A stretch of 64,000 bases of DNA, taken from contig JANPZU010000003.1 in the NCBI GenBank assembly GCA_024707405.1, positions 372,001 through 436,000 on the forward strand. The letters run 5' to 3'. Shown here piece by piece: positions 30,112 to 39,983 of this stretch; positions within the stretch are counted from its first letter, which is position 1, and each line of letters opens with the position of its first letter. This DNA comes from Luteimonas sp. Lineage in GTDB: Bacteria; Pseudomonadota; Gammaproteobacteria; Xanthomonadales; Xanthomonadaceae. The notes under the pieces are model-generated. The model saw only the letters and a list, made by a program, of their open reading frames with translations, was not told the origin of the DNA and made no database searches. Made by a program: the position numbers and the translations under genes.

Positions 30112-31494
30112 TCAGGCGATGCCAATGCCGGGAATGGCGGTGATCGCCGCGGGATCGAACCCCGCCAGTGCAGCAAAGTGCCGTCCACGTTCGGTGTAAT
30201 CGCGATACGCACCGAAACTCGGCGCACCCGGGGATAGCAGCACCACGCCTTCGCCTTCAAGCAGTTCCTTCGCCTGCAAGACCGCATCGGCCAGATCGCC
30301 GGCCTGTCGCAGCACCAAACTTCCGGCATCGGCCATCGGCACCAGCAACGCATGGATGCGCGGGCCGTTCTGGCCCATGGTGACGATGCCGGTTGGCGCC
30401 CGTACCTGCATCGCTGCGGCGAAATCGCGCCAATCCAGTCCGCGGTCGTGCCCACCCACCAGCAACGCGACGCGATGGTTGCCGTAGACATCGAGCGCGG
30501 CCAAGGTCGCATGCGGCGTGGTGCTGATCGAATCGTTGATGTAGAGCAGGCCGTCGCGCTCGCCCACCGGCTGCAAGCGGTGCGGCAGCGGCATGAAGGT
30601 CGCTGCATGCGGCGCCAGCGCCGCGGCATCGATGCCGAGCGCATCGATGGCGGTCAGCACGGCACAGAGGTTGCCGCGGTTGTGACGTCCCGGCAAAGGC
30701 ACGTGCGAGGTATCGAAGACTTCCTCATCGCCGCGCCACAGCACGTCGCCACGCAAATGCCAGCCGGTTTCATTGCCGAACCAGTGCACGTCGCTGTCGG
30801 GCAGATCCAGCGCCGCCAACCGCGCGTCGTTGGCATTGAGCACGGCGATGCCCGGCTTCGCTTCGGTCAACAGCGACAGCTTGTCTTCGACATAGCGCGC
30901 TTCGCTGCCATGCCAATCGAGGTGTTCCGGGAAAATGTTGGTCACCACCGCGACATCCGGACGTACGTCGCTGCGCGCAACATCGCGCGTCTGGTAGCTC
31001 GACAATTCGACGACCCAGTATTCGGCCTCGCCTTCCAGCAGTTCGAGCAACGGCTGGCCGATGTTTCCGGTCAGGGCAGTGCGATGCCCACCCGCGCGCA
31101 GCAGATGCGCCAGCAATGCCGATGTGGTGCTCTTGCCCTTGGTGCCGGTCACGCAAAGCGTGCGCGCATCGGGGCGCTCGGCGAACCACAGCGTGGTGCC
31201 GCCGATGAACCGGGTGCCGCGTTCGGCGGCGGCAACTGCCTCGGGACGGTACGGACTGATACCGGGCGATTTCACCACCACGTCGAACACGGACAGGCGT
31301 TCGGCATCCACGTCCGCTTCGACGACCAGCAGCGCGTCGCCCGTCGCCTGCGCATCTGCGACTTCAGCCGGCAGGCAGAACAGCGTCAGCGGCAACGACG
31401 GCAAGCGCGAGCGGATCGCCTTCCATGCCGCGCGACCTTCACGCCCCCAGCCCCAGAGCGCGACGCGCCGTTCGTCAAGTCGAGAGATGCGCAC
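30112..31494 (-). CDS. murD2: UDP-N-acetylmuramoyl-L-alanine--L-glutamate ligase MurD2
   Basis: Cytosolic Mur ligase adding glutamate to UDP-MurNAc-L-Ala. The 460-residue protein has P-loop GTKGKST at 117-123, [12 protein letters not shown], and [12 protein letters not shown] in the C-terminal domain. General motifs fit MurD, but its direct partner is murL, so by the Xanthomonas oryzae precedent it should use L-Glu rather than D-Glu. The start is GTG at 31494, 20 bases inside murL, with no other start before the conserved WGWGREG nucleotide fold, so translation is coupled to murL. A standard murD would be expected elsewhere if the usual mraY-murD cluster is absent or present; that cannot be seen here. 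Confidence 0.87.
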   Translation of the reverse strand: MRISRLDERRVALWGWGREGRAAWKAIRSRLPSLPLTLFCLPAEVADAQATGDALLVVEADVDAERLSVFDVVVKSPGISPYRPEAVAAAERGTRFIGGTTLWFAERPDARTLCVTGTKGKSTTSALLAHLLRAGGHRTALTGNIGQPLLELLEGEAEYWVVELSSYQTRDVARSDVRPDVAVVTNIFPEHLDWHGSEARYVEDKLSLLTEAKPGIAVLNANDARLAALDLPDSDVHWFGNETGWHLRGDVLWRGDEEVFDTSHVPLPGRHNRGNLCAVLTAIDALGIDAAALAPHAATFMPLPHRLQPVGERDGLLYINDSISTTPHATLAALDVYGNHRVALLVGGHDRGLDWRDFAAAMQVRAPTGIVTMGQNGPRIHALLVPMADAGSLVLRQAGDLADAVLQAKELLEGEGVVLLSPGAPSFGAYRDYTERGRHFAALAGFDPAAITAIPGIGIA

Positions 31495-32842
31495 GCAGGC
31501 GTTCCCACAGCGGCGCGGGGATGCCGTGTTCGTCGTTGATCACGAGCAGCGCCGCGACATCGACTTCACCGTCGCCGAGTTGCGGCGCGATCTCGCGTGC
31601 GAAGCGCGCCACGATCGCGTCCTCGCGCCATTCCGGACGTGCGGCCAGCGCCGCCATCGCCGCGCGCGATTCCTTCCCCTCGCCCACGCACTCGAATGGC
31701 TTGTGATCCTTGTATTCGAGCAGTGCGTCGTAACCCGGCACCTGCCCCGGATCATCCAGCAGGTTGCGCCCGAAGATGCCGACCAGCCTCGGCTTGGGCA
31801 TGAACGGCGCCAGCGCGAGGAACACGAAATGGCACTTCGGGCACACGCCGCACCAGCGATTCACCGGACGCTCGCCCAACAGGTGGAAATTGCGATTGCA
31901 GCTGGAGAAATGCGCGTCGTAATGGTCGATCTTCGCGAACTGCCGCGCGACTGCGAGCTCGCTCAACGGCCGCAGCAGAGAGTAGTAATTCAAATCGGCC
32001 GCAACATGCGAATGCAGGTGCGCGGCGAAGGCGCGTTCAAACGCCCAGCCCTTTGACCACTGGTGGTTCACCTCGCCCGTGCCCTCGATCAGGCTGCCGT
32101 AACTGGCCGAACGCTCGTTGGAGAACACTACCTGGTCGACGCCCAGCACCACGGCAGCGAAGGCCAGGATCGCGGAGTTCACCGCGGTCACCGGGATATG
32201 TCCGTTCCACGCACCAAGGCGGTTGTACTCGAACAATTCCGGCGCCAGTTGGCGGCCGATGTTGAGCGTCGGCAGGCCGGTGCGTTCGGCACAGGCTTTG
32301 ATGAGTTGTGAGCCGCCGATCCAGGTCACGGTCTGCTCGATGCCGATGGCGCGCAAGGCTTCAATGCTGACCAGTGAATCCTTGCCACCACCGATGGCGA
32401 CGAGTGCATGTTCACGCAAACCAAGCACCGGGGCCGCACCTTCAGTCACCGCCGCGTCCGACACGGGGAACCGGATACGCCCATGCAACTCCAGCCCGTT
32501 GCGATACGCGAACTCGCCCAGGCCGTGCAGATAGACGTCTTCCAGCAACGCAGCGGTCTCGGCATCGATGCCATGCGACTCGATGCGGATCTCCCGCGGC
32601 ACCGCGGCCTTGTAGTAGCTCACGCCCGCGATCAGGTGCAGCAGTTGCAACGCGCGTTCGGCCGCCTCGGCGCGCGCGCCTTCGAGGGCGAACGGCGCAC
32701 CGGGCAATGTCACCGTCTCGACCAGTTCCGGGCCGTCGTCGAAGGCATAAACCAGCTGCGCGGCGCCGCTGCCGGCATCGAATCCGCAACGCACGAAGCG
32801 GAAGGCACGCACCGCATCGCGATCGAACGTCACCACACTCAT
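31475..32842 (-). CDS. murL: UDP-N-acetyl-muramoyl-L-alanyl-L-glutamate epimerase MurL
   Basis: Inverts the terminal L-Glu of UDP-MurNAc-L-Ala-L-Glu to D-Glu in an ATP-dependent reaction, replacing glutamate racemase. The 455-residue protein has a pyrophosphatase-type nucleotide loop GGGKDS at 151-156, a second conserved block [20 protein letters not shown], and a CGVCPKC cluster around residue 345. Its coupling to a MurD-type ligase is the known murD2-murL arrangement. Its ATG overlaps the ask/lysA stop by four bases and its end overlaps murD2 by 20. Confidence 0.92.
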   Translation of the reverse strand: MSVVTFDRDAVRAFRFVRCGFDAGSGAAQLVYAFDDGPELVETVTLPGAPFALEGARAEAAERALQLLHLIAGVSYYKAAVPREIRIESHGIDAETAALLEDVYLHGLGEFAYRNGLELHGRIRFPVSDAAVTEGAAPVLGLREHALVAIGGGKDSLVSIEALRAIGIEQTVTWIGGSQLIKACAERTGLPTLNIGRQLAPELFEYNRLGAWNGHIPVTAVNSAILAFAAVVLGVDQVVFSNERSASYGSLIEGTGEVNHQWSKGWAFERAFAAHLHSHVAADLNYYSLLRPLSELAVARQFAKIDHYDAHFSSCNRNFHLLGERPVNRWCGVCPKCHFVFLALAPFMPKPRLVGIFGRNLLDDPGQVPGYDALLEYKDHKPFECVGEGKESRAAMAALAARPEWREDAIVARFAREIAPQLGDGEVDVAALLVINDEHGIPAPLWERLRAHLST

Positions 32843-35439
32843 TCCAGTACATCCTCCTGCGGCAAATCGCGCAGGTTGTAGGTATTGGCCATCACGAAAC
32901 CGTAGGCCCCGGCATCGGACACCAGCATCACGTCGCCCTCGGCAGTCGCCGCCGGCAGCAGCCGGTCGGTGCCCAGCACGTCGCTCGATTCGCAGATCGG
33001 GCCGACCACGTCGAATGCAACATCCGCGGCTTCATCGAAGCGCGTCAGGTTGCGCACGGCATGGAAGGCGTCGTACATCGCCGGCCGCATCAATGCATTC
33101 ATGCCGGCATCGAGGCCAACGCGGCGCACGCCCTGCTTTCCGACCACCTGGGTCACCTGCGTCAGCAACACGCCGCACTCGGCCACCATGTAGCGGCCCG
33201 GCTCGATGGCCAACCGGTAGCGCGGCCACGCCGCCTTGATCTCCGCCAGGCCTTCGGCCCAGAGCGCAAGGTCGAAGGGCTGGTCGTCGGGCTTATAGGG
33301 AATGGTCAGGCCACCGCCGATGTCGATGGTGTCGACCGTGCCGATGCCGTCAGCCACGGCCGCCAGTTCCGCGTACACGCCGCGCCAGTGACTGGGGTGG
33401 CCGATCCCGCTGCCCAGATGCGCGTGGATGCCGGTGATGCGCACGCCGACCGTGCGCGCCGCAGCGACAAAGTCGTCCACCGCCGCGATCGGCAGGCCGA
33501 ACTTCGACGCCGCGCCGCCGGTGACGACCTTGGCGTGGTGGCCATCGCCCCGGCCGAGATCGATGCGCAGCCACACGTCACGGCCCCGGAAGGTCTCGGG
33601 CCAGCGTTGCAACGCTTCGACGTTGTCGATGGTGACATTGACGCCAAGCGCGAACGCCGCCTCGTATTCGCGGTGGGGCGCGAAACTGGGCGTAAACAGC
33701 ACGCGCGACGGATCGAGCCCCGGCAAGGTCGCGAACACGTGCTCGATCTCGCCTTGCGACACGCATTCCAGCCCGAAGCCTTCGGCTTCCAGCGCGCGCA
33801 GGATCGCCGAATGCGGATTGGCCTTGATCGCGAAGAAGCGGCGGTCGATGGCTTCGACACCACGCAGCGCGCGCGCGCGTTCGCGCACCGTGGGCAGGTG
33901 GTAGGCGTAGCGCGGCGTGCCCCCGGCGGCCAGCGCCAGCAGGCGTTGGCGCTCGCGCGCGTCTTCCCACCACTTCACCACGCGCGCGGGCTTGCCGAAC
34001 TGGATCTCGTGCCAGCTCGGCCCGAACACGCCGCCGTCGTCCACCGGCATCGCGCTGCTCGCGATCAGCTCGGCGTGCAGTTGCGGCAACAAGCCATCGG
34101 CATCGGCCTCGTCGATCACGAAAGTCAGGTTGAGGTCGTTCGAGGATTGCGAGATCAGGTGCACGCGTTCCTTGCCGAACGTGGCCCACACGTCCGACAG
34201 CTTGTGCAGCAGCGAACGCATGCCGCGGCCGACGAGCGTGATCGCCGCGCACGGCGCGATCACCTTCACCCGACAAATCTGCGACAGGTCTTCCGACAAC
34301 CGTGCCAGCACATCGGTGTTGACGAGATTCTCGCTGGGGTCGAGCGAGACGGTGACGTTGGTCTCGGCCGAACCGATCAGGTCGACCGACAGGCCATGCC
34401 TGCGGAAGCGATCGAAGATGTCGGCCATGAAGCCGACCGACTGCCACATGCCCACGGTTTCCATAGACACCAGCACGATGCCGTTGCGGCGGCTGATCGC
34501 CTTCACGCCGGGCACCGGCGAGGCAGCGCCGTCGATGCGGGTGCCGGGCAGGTCGGGGCGCTCGGTGTCGAGGATCGCCATCGGCACGCCCGAGACACGG
34601 CACGGGCCGAGCGAACGCGGATGCAGCACTTTCGCGCCGGTGGTGCAGATTTCCTGCGCCTCGGCGTAATCCAGGCGCGTCAGCAGTCGCGCATCGGGTA
34701 CGTCGCGCGGATTGGCGCTGAACATGCCGGGTACGTCCGTCCAGATCTCCACGCCGCGCGCGCGCAGCAGGCCGCCGAACAACGCCGCCGAGGTATCCGA
34801 ACCGCCACGACCGAGCACCGCCGTGCCGCCATCACCATGGCGCGCGATGAAGCCTTGCGTGATCAGCAGTCGCGTCGGTTGCGCGGCGAAACGCGCGCGC
34901 CAGTCGTCGTCGGCCTCGCGCCTGCACGACACCGACAGGCGCTTGCCCCAATCGCTCTGGTTCGGCAGTTCGATGGCATCGAGCCAGTCGCGCGCATCGG
35001 CCCAGCCGAAATCGAGGCCCTGCGCGCGCAGGTAGGCCGCGCCAAGCGTGGACGACAGCAGCTCGCCCTGCGCCAGCACGTCGGCCTGCCAGTCGAGCGG
35101 GCGCGTCGCGGCACGCTCATCGGTGAGCAGGCCGCGCAATGCGGCGAGCCGCTCGCCGAGTGCTGCATCGGCATCGAGGTCGAGCCCCTGCACGAAATCA
35201 CGATGGCGCGCGACCAATGCATCGACCCGCGCTGCGGCATCCGCGGCGCCATCGGCAATGGCCGTCAGTTCGTTGGTGACTCCCGACAACGCAGACACCA
35301 CCACCAGCACGCGGGCATCGCCGTCGTCGGCCCGTTGTTTCGCCAACCGGCCAATGGTATCCCAACGGTGGCGTTGCGACACCGAAGTGCCGCCGAACTT
35401 GAGCACGACCCAGGGCGTGCCGGTCGGAGATGGGGACAT
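32839..35439 (-). CDS. lysA: Bifunctional aspartate kinase / diaminopimelate decarboxylase
   Basis: A fusion of the first and last enzymes of lysine synthesis, 866 residues. The N-terminal aspartokinase (about 1-440) has VLKFGGTSVS (KFGGTS 14-19) and GRGGSDTSAALFG, followed by ACT-type regulatory sequence (SVDLIGSAETNVTVSLD). The C-terminal fold-III decarboxylase (about 470-866) has the PLP lysine at 539 (FFAIKANPHS), HLGSGIG, DIGGGLTIPY, EPGRYMVAE and PICESSDVLG. Such fusions are characteristic of Xanthomonadaceae. The start chosen is ATG 35439; an upstream in-frame start at 35496 has no hydrophilic domain sequence. First gene of the operon with murL and murD2. Allosteric control by lysine is plausible from the ACT domains. 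Confidence 0.94.
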   Translation of the reverse strand: MSPSPTGTPWVVLKFGGTSVSQRHRWDTIGRLAKQRADDGDARVLVVVSALSGVTNELTAIADGAADAAARVDALVARHRDFVQGLDLDADAALGERLAALRGLLTDERAATRPLDWQADVLAQGELLSSTLGAAYLRAQGLDFGWADARDWLDAIELPNQSDWGKRLSVSCRREADDDWRARFAAQPTRLLITQGFIARHGDGGTAVLGRGGSDTSAALFGGLLRARGVEIWTDVPGMFSANPRDVPDARLLTRLDYAEAQEICTTGAKVLHPRSLGPCRVSGVPMAILDTERPDLPGTRIDGAASPVPGVKAISRRNGIVLVSMETVGMWQSVGFMADIFDRFRRHGLSVDLIGSAETNVTVSLDPSENLVNTDVLARLSEDLSQICRVKVIAPCAAITLVGRGMRSLLHKLSDVWATFGKERVHLISQSSNDLNLTFVIDEADADGLLPQLHAELIASSAMPVDDGGVFGPSWHEIQFGKPARVVKWWEDARERQRLLALAAGGTPRYAYHLPTVRERARALRGVEAIDRRFFAIKANPHSAILRALEAEGFGLECVSQGEIEHVFATLPGLDPSRVLFTPSFAPHREYEAAFALGVNVTIDNVEALQRWPETFRGRDVWLRIDLGRGDGHHAKVVTGGAASKFGLPIAAVDDFVAAARTVGVRITGIHAHLGSGIGHPSHWRGVYAELAAVADGIGTVDTIDIGGGLTIPYKPDDQPFDLALWAEGLAEIKAAWPRYRLAIEPGRYMVAECGVLLTQVTQVVGKQGVRRVGLDAGMNALMRPAMYDAFHAVRNLTRFDEAADVAFDVVGPICESSDVLGTDRLLPAATAEGDVMLVSDAGAYGFVMANTYNLRDLPQEDVLE

Positions 35440-35531
35440 GGGCGTTTGTGTGATTCCGGTATAACGGGCGGCGCGTCGACCAACGGGCCGGCGCATTCAC
35501 GCGATTCTATCCAATCGAAGGCTGCCCCCAC

Positions 35532-36422
35532 ATGCCCCGACGCCGTTACCTGCAACTTGATGTCTTCGCCGACCGCCCCGGCGCCGGCAATCCCCTGGCC
35601 GTGGTGCTCGATGCCGAAGGCCTCGACGACGAGGCGATGCAGGCCATCGCCCGCTGGACGCGCCTGCCCGAAACGACTTTCGTGTTCCCCTCGCCTTCGC
35701 CGACCGCGAGCTATGGCATCCGCATGTTCAGTCCGCGCCGCGAGGTGCCGTTCGCCGGACACCCCAGCGTTGGCACCGCGCATGCCGTGCTGGAAGCGGG
35801 ACTGGCGACGCCCCGTGACGGCCTGCTGGTGCAGGCAGGCATTGCCGGAGAATTGCCGTTGCGGGTCGAAGGTGAAGGCACGACGCGCACCATCGCGGTA
35901 CGCACGCCGCGCGCACGCGTGGTCGAGGTGGCGGGCGAATCGCATCCGCAACTCCGCGACGCGCTGGCCGGCCTGCCACTCGGCACCCTGCCGCAGGCGC
36001 TGATGGATGGCGGACGCCGCTGGTGGCTGGCGGAACTGGCCGACGAAGCCGCGTTGCGCGCCGCGACCCCCAACTGGGATGCCATCGGCCGACTTGCGGT
36101 GGAGACCGACAGCATGGGCCTGTGCGCTTTCGCGCGCAGCGACGACCCCGTGTACTACCTCGCCGTGCGTGCCTGGGTCGGCGCACCGGCGCAGTTCGAG
36201 GATGCCGCCTCGGGCGCAGCCAACGCCACGCTGGCGGCGTGGCTGGCATCGCAGGATGCCCTGCCCGGCGACAGCGGCTTCTACCGCATCAGCCAAGGTC
36301 GCGAAGTCGGCCACGACGCGATCATCGAACTGCGCGTGGACGCCGATGGCGACGTGTGGTCGGGCGGACGCGTGCAGTCGGTGGTCGAAGGCCGCATCGA
36401 CTGGCCCACGACGGCCCGATAG
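35532..36422 (+). CDS. PhzF family isomerase-like protein
   Basis: 296-residue cytosolic protein of the PhzF/diaminopimelate-epimerase fold. Family motifs: LDVFADRPGAGNPLAVV, the catalytic Glu 47 in RLPETTFVF, REVPFAGHPSVGTAHAV, and a C-terminal SGAANATLAAWL. Without other phenazine genes the physiological reaction is unknown; many such proteins act on small metabolites. Divergent from the ask/lysA operon. Convergent with the DUF885 gene. Confidence 0.9.
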   Translation: MPRRRYLQLDVFADRPGAGNPLAVVLDAEGLDDEAMQAIARWTRLPETTFVFPSPSPTASYGIRMFSPRREVPFAGHPSVGTAHAVLEAGLATPRDGLLVQAGIAGELPLRVEGEGTTRTIAVRTPRARVVEVAGESHPQLRDALAGLPLGTLPQALMDGGRRWWLAELADEAALRAATPNWDAIGRLAVETDSMGLCAFARSDDPVYYLAVRAWVGAPAQFEDAASGAANATLAAWLASQDALPGDSGFYRISQGREVGHDAIIELRVDADGDVWSGGRVQSVVEGRIDWPTTAR

Positions 36423-36436
36423 TACCGCCCGCCGCC

Positions 36437-36463
36437 CGCCACGCCCGCGACCCGGGCATGGCG
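36437..36463. terminator. Hairpin between convergent phzF-like and DUF885 genes
   Basis: An interrupted stem (CGCCA, mismatch, GCCCG; loop CGACC; CGGGC, mismatch, TGGCG) lies in the 55-base gap between two converging genes. No T run follows on either strand, so a bidirectional terminator is only suggested. Confidence 0.35.
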
Positions 36464-36477
36464 GCTGGACGACGCGC

Positions 36478-38289
36478 TCAGCGTTGAGCGGCCACCCAAT
36501 CGTCGACCCGGCGCTCGAGCAGGGTCAGCGGCAGGTCGCCGCCGGTGAGCACCAGGTCGTGGAAGGCCTTGAGGTCGAACTTCTCGCCCAGCTCCGCCTT
36601 CGCTTCCTCGCGCAGCCGCAGGAGGGTGTTCATGCCGACCTTGTAGGCCAGCGCCTGCCCGGGCATCACCAGGTAGCGTTCGATCTCGGCCACCACGTCG
36701 GTCTCCGGCATGCCGGTCTTCTCGCGCATGTAGGCGATGGCCTCCTCGCGCGTCCAGCGCTTGTGGTGCATGCCGGTGTCCACGACCAATCGCACCGCGC
36801 GGAACATTTCCGCCTGCAGGCGACCGAGGTTGTCGAGCGGTTCGTCCTGGTAGCCGGCCTCCCATGCGAGGCGTTCGGCATACAGCGCCCAGCCTTCGGC
36901 GAACGCGGTGAAGCCCAGCACCTTGCGGAAGAACGGCACGCCGGTCGCTTCCTGCTGCAGCGCCTTCTGGAAGTGATGGCCGGGGATGCCCTCGTGGTAG
37001 GCCAGCGTGCGCATGCCGAACTTCGGGATTTCCTTCACCGAACGCAGGTTGGCGTAGAACACGCCGGGTCGCGAGCCGTCGAAGGCCGGGGTGTTGTAGT
37101 ACGCGCCCGGCGCGGTCTTCTCGCGGAACACCGGCACGCGCTCGACCACCACGCCCGCCTTCGGGCGCACGCCGAACAGGTCGCCGATGCCGGCATCGAT
37201 CTCGTCGATCATCGCCTGGTAGTCGGCGAGGATCCGGGCGCGGCCTTCGTCGGTATCCGGATAGAGCTGGTCGGGGCGCGTGGCGATCCGGTCGACGCGC
37301 TCGCCGATGCTGCCTTCCACCAGGCCTTCCGACTGCAGGATGGCATCCATCTCGGCTTCGATCCGTGCCACTTCGGCCAAGCCCAGCGCATGCACCTCGT
37401 CCGGCGTCATCGCCGTGCTGGTGTGCTGGCGCACTTCCCATGCGTAGTACTCGGCACCCTGCGGCAAATCCCAGACACCGTTGTCCGGGCGCGCGTCGGG
37501 CTGGAGCCTGGCGTAGTAGTCGATCAACGTCTGCATCGCGGGATAGACCACCGTTTCGATGCGTTGCCGGGTGTCGGCCAGGATGCGGCCACGCTTGCCC
37601 GGATCGATCACCGGCTCGATCTTGTCCAGTTTCTCCACCAGCGAGGTGTAGAGGATGTTGTCCTCCGGCTTCGCGGCAACGAAGCCCCGCGCTTCGGCCA
37701 GCACCTTCGCGACCACGAAGGCCGGCGGCACGATGCCCTTCTCGACGCGCAGTTCGACGCCCTCCATCTGCTGCGCGAAATAGGTGCCGAACTTGCCGAG
37801 CCGGGTGTTGTAGTCCTCGGCATCGCCGACCGAAGCGACCTGGTGCTGGGTAGCCATGAACGTCGGCAGCCCGTTCTGGAACCCGAACAACTGGTTGGCG
37901 GGATAGCCGTGGAAACGATACGGATTGCCTTCCTGCTGGATGGCAAGGAAATATTCGAGCACGTCGTAACTGAGCTTGCCGTCGTCGTCCAGCGCCTCGC
38001 GGTCGTAGCTGCGCAGGGTGGCGAGGTCTTTTCCCAGCTTGCTGCGCAACGCTTCGTCGCGCGCCAGCGACACGTCGGTCAGGTCGTCGCTGTACCAGTC
38101 CATCCACGCCGGCAGGATGCGCATGCTCGACAGCATCTGCGGATCGTTGATGGCGTACTGCAGGAACGTGCGCTGGTAGAACACGTTGATCGACCAGGGT
38201 TTGTAGTTCCACTGGTGCCAGGCGATGCCGACCCCGAGCACGATGACGACCAACAGCACGCCGAACGACCAGCGCAGGAAACGCTTCAT
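36478..38289 (-). CDS. DUF885 family metallopeptidase-like protein, membrane-anchored
   Basis: 603 residues. An N-terminal membrane helix (about 7-25, WSFGVLLVVIVLGVGIAW) is followed by the DUF885 domain, largely helical. The probable zinc site is in LAYHEGIPGHHFQKAL, an HExxxxHH arrangement characteristic of this family and reminiscent of M32-like peptidases. The protein would face the periplasm. ATG 38289 was preferred to the in-frame start at 38331 because it begins the anchor directly. The family is abundant in Xanthomonadaceae; substrates are not known. Confidence 0.9.
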   Translation of the reverse strand: MKRFLRWSFGVLLVVIVLGVGIAWHQWNYKPWSINVFYQRTFLQYAINDPQMLSSMRILPAWMDWYSDDLTDVSLARDEALRSKLGKDLATLRSYDREALDDDGKLSYDVLEYFLAIQQEGNPYRFHGYPANQLFGFQNGLPTFMATQHQVASVGDAEDYNTRLGKFGTYFAQQMEGVELRVEKGIVPPAFVVAKVLAEARGFVAAKPEDNILYTSLVEKLDKIEPVIDPGKRGRILADTRQRIETVVYPAMQTLIDYYARLQPDARPDNGVWDLPQGAEYYAWEVRQHTSTAMTPDEVHALGLAEVARIEAEMDAILQSEGLVEGSIGERVDRIATRPDQLYPDTDEGRARILADYQAMIDEIDAGIGDLFGVRPKAGVVVERVPVFREKTAPGAYYNTPAFDGSRPGVFYANLRSVKEIPKFGMRTLAYHEGIPGHHFQKALQQEATGVPFFRKVLGFTAFAEGWALYAERLAWEAGYQDEPLDNLGRLQAEMFRAVRLVVDTGMHHKRWTREEAIAYMREKTGMPETDVVAEIERYLVMPGQALAYKVGMNTLLRLREEAKAELGEKFDLKAFHDLVLTGGDLPLTLLERRVDDWVAAQR

Positions 38290-38383
38290 GGGATGCCAGA
38301 TCCAACCGCGGAGAAGGCGCGACCCTAGCATGAAGACGGCACGCCCTGTGGCAGCGGATCGTCACGATGGACGCGGGAACGAA

Positions 38384-38405
38384 GAAGGGGCCCGCGGGCC
38401 CCTTC
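38384..38405 (-). terminator. Perfect GC palindrome downstream of the glycine-zipper gene
   Basis: A perfect inverted repeat (GAAGGGGCC, CGCG loop, GGCCCCTTC) 24 bases beyond the stop of the gene at 38429. On the minus strand it is followed by TTCGTTCC, a poor T run. Probable terminator. Confidence 0.55.
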
Positions 38406-38428
38406 GATCGTCCGACGATGACGTGCCG

Positions 38429-39187
38429 TCACTCGGCGCGAACGTCCACGCGCACGCGGATACGATCGCCGGGGTGGTAGTTGGTGCGCGTGGTGTACTG
38501 CCGCCCCGCGTACTCGTAGGTCACGTCGTATTCGCTGACGGCACGGTCGCCCGTGCGGTAGCCATCGCCGTAACCGTCTCCACCGTAATACGGCTCCGGG
38601 TCGCAGGTGGTGACGTAGCCGTCGCGGGCATCGCGCTGCCGGCGGTTGGCATCGTAGATGCCGCGCCCGGCCATGCCGCCGACCATGGTGCCGACCGCGG
38701 TACCGATGTACTGGCCGCTGCCGTCGCCGACCTTGCTGCCCAGTACCGCGCCCGCGAGGCCGCCGAGGACGGTTGCGACCATGCGGCCGTTCTCGTCGCG
38801 GCGCTGGGTGCGATAGGGATCGTCTCGGTACGGATCGTTGCCACCGTAGTAACGATCCTCGTAACGGTCGTCCCGGTAGCGATCATCACGATAGCGGTCG
38901 TCGCGATAAGGATCGTTGGCAGCGTAATAGTCGCGTCGCGTTGTGCAATTGCGCCGATCCGTAGTGCGCACGTCGCGACCATGGCCAAGTACCGGGTCGA
39001 CGCGCAGCACGCGCGCCCATTCGTAATGCCCGGCCTGCCCGGCGCCAGGATAGGCGGCGGGTGCCGTGCGATGCGGGTACTGACCGTACGGCGCATCGTC
39101 GTATGCGCCACGATAGTCCTGCGCGAGAGCGGTGCCGGCGGATATCGCCAACGCGGCGGCAAGGAAGGATTGGCCCAGGCGTTTCAT
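38429..39187 (-). CDS. Glycine-zipper 2TM domain envelope protein with DRYRDD repeats
   Basis: 252 residues: signal peptide (about 1-22, ending ALAQ), a Tyr/Asp/Arg-rich periplasmic region containing a short tandem DRYRDD repeat (three units, then degenerate NDPYRDD units), the glycine-zipper segment TVLGGLAGAVLGSKVGDGSG and YIGTAVGTMVGGMAGRGIYD, and a C-terminal DUF-like strand region with RIRVRVDVRAE. Glycine-zipper proteins of this type are outer-membrane or periplasmic and often stress-linked. ATG 39187 begins the signal sequence. The DR-rich repeats have low complexity and may be metal- or anion-binding, which is a guess. Confidence 0.83.
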   Translation of the reverse strand: MKRLGQSFLAAALAISAGTALAQDYRGAYDDAPYGQYPHRTAPAAYPGAGQAGHYEWARVLRVDPVLGHGRDVRTTDRRNCTTRRDYYAANDPYRDDRYRDDRYRDDRYEDRYYGGNDPYRDDPYRTQRRDENGRMVATVLGGLAGAVLGSKVGDGSGQYIGTAVGTMVGGMAGRGIYDANRRQRDARDGYVTTCDPEPYYGGDGYGDGYRTGDRAVSEYDVTYEYAGRQYTTRTNYHPGDRIRVRVDVRAE

Positions 39188-39296
39188 GTCGGTGTCCCCG
39201 CGCCGGAAGTGGTGTGGCGCGACTCGCACGCTAGGGCTGCCCCGGTAACGCCGGGCTGAATCGCAAACGGTTACACCCGGCTACGCCGCAAGGCGT

Positions 39297-39983
39297 TCAT
39301 CGCGCCGACAGCCAGGCCAGCACCTGCGCCGCGCAGTCGGCGGCGTTGCGCCCCAGCAGCGGGCCGACATGGCTGACCGCGGTGGCGCGCAACAGCGAGG
39401 CGCCCCATTCAGTCGCCAGCGCCGCGGTCAGGGCCGGCGGCACGTCGTCGTCGACCATCGATGCAATGCACAGCACGGGGCATGCGGGACGTTCGACCAC
39501 GATGCCGTCGTAGGCCCCACGCATCGCGAGTCCGCTCTCGTCGCGCCAGTGGCGGAAGGCGAACAGTGCCGTCGCCTCGTCGGCATCGGGCAAGGCCCGG
39601 CGGGTACCTGTGAGGCGCGCATCACGCTGCCATGGCACCACGTCCGGCCATTCGCGGCCGGGCAATTGCGCATGCCAGGGCGAAGGCGGCAACGGGTTCA
39701 CCAGCACCAGCGCATCGGCGGCATCGGCGCAGGCCATCGCCAGCAACCCGCCGAGGCTCGCACCCACCAGCGCGCGCGGGCGCGGCAAGGCCTCCAGCGC
39801 CGACCGCACCTGCCGCGCGTAGTCGTCGAAGCGGGTATGGGCGAGACCATCGGCGGATGCCTGCAAATCCGGTGCGGACACGCGCAGCCGGGCAGCCTCG
39901 AACACGCCCTTCCACACGTTCCATTCCCAACCGCCACCGCCGCCGCCATGCACCAGCAAAGCGGATCGAAAGCGCTCAGCCAA
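39297..39983 (-). CDS. Alpha/beta hydrolase
   Basis: 228 residues with the small RBBP9/YdeN-like or AB-hydrolase-6 layout: LLVHGGGGGGWEWNVW near the N-terminus (unusual run of six Gly), nucleophile Ser in GASLGGLLAM, Asp region in ASMVDDDVPP and His in AVSHVGP. The start is TTG at 39983, eight bases inside the osmC-like gene; later codons would cut into the first strand, so coupling to osmC seems likely. No signal peptide. Substrate unknown. Confidence 0.82.
   Translation of the reverse strand: MAERFRSALLVHGGGGGGWEWNVWKGVFEAARLRVSAPDLQASADGLAHTRFDDYARQVRSALEALPRPRALVGASLGGLLAMACADAADALVLVNPLPPSPWHAQLPGREWPDVVPWQRDARLTGTRRALPDADEATALFAFRHWRDESGLAMRGAYDGIVVERPACPVLCIASMVDDDVPPALTAALATEWGASLLRATAVSHVGPLLGRNAADCAAQVLAWLSAR

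Noticed and set aside
35440..35531. Lysine riboswitch before ask/lysA
   Set aside because: The 92-base gap is too short and shows no recognisable lysine-riboswitch stem arrangement.
32374..36003. 1209-codon plus-strand open frame antisense to ask/lysA and murL
   Set aside because: It is the shadow of real genes in high-GC DNA. Its product is Arg/His/Ala-rich with no recognisable domain, while the minus strand encodes well-known enzymes.
36281..38365. Two long frames on the DUF885 locus (minus, second frame, and plus)
   Set aside because: They are shadows; only the frame with the HEGIPGHH motif and N-terminal membrane helix is sensible.
38820..38915. Possible CRISPR-like short repeats
   Set aside because: The repeats are about 18 bases, contiguous and without spacers, and are in frame within a protein; no cas genes occur.
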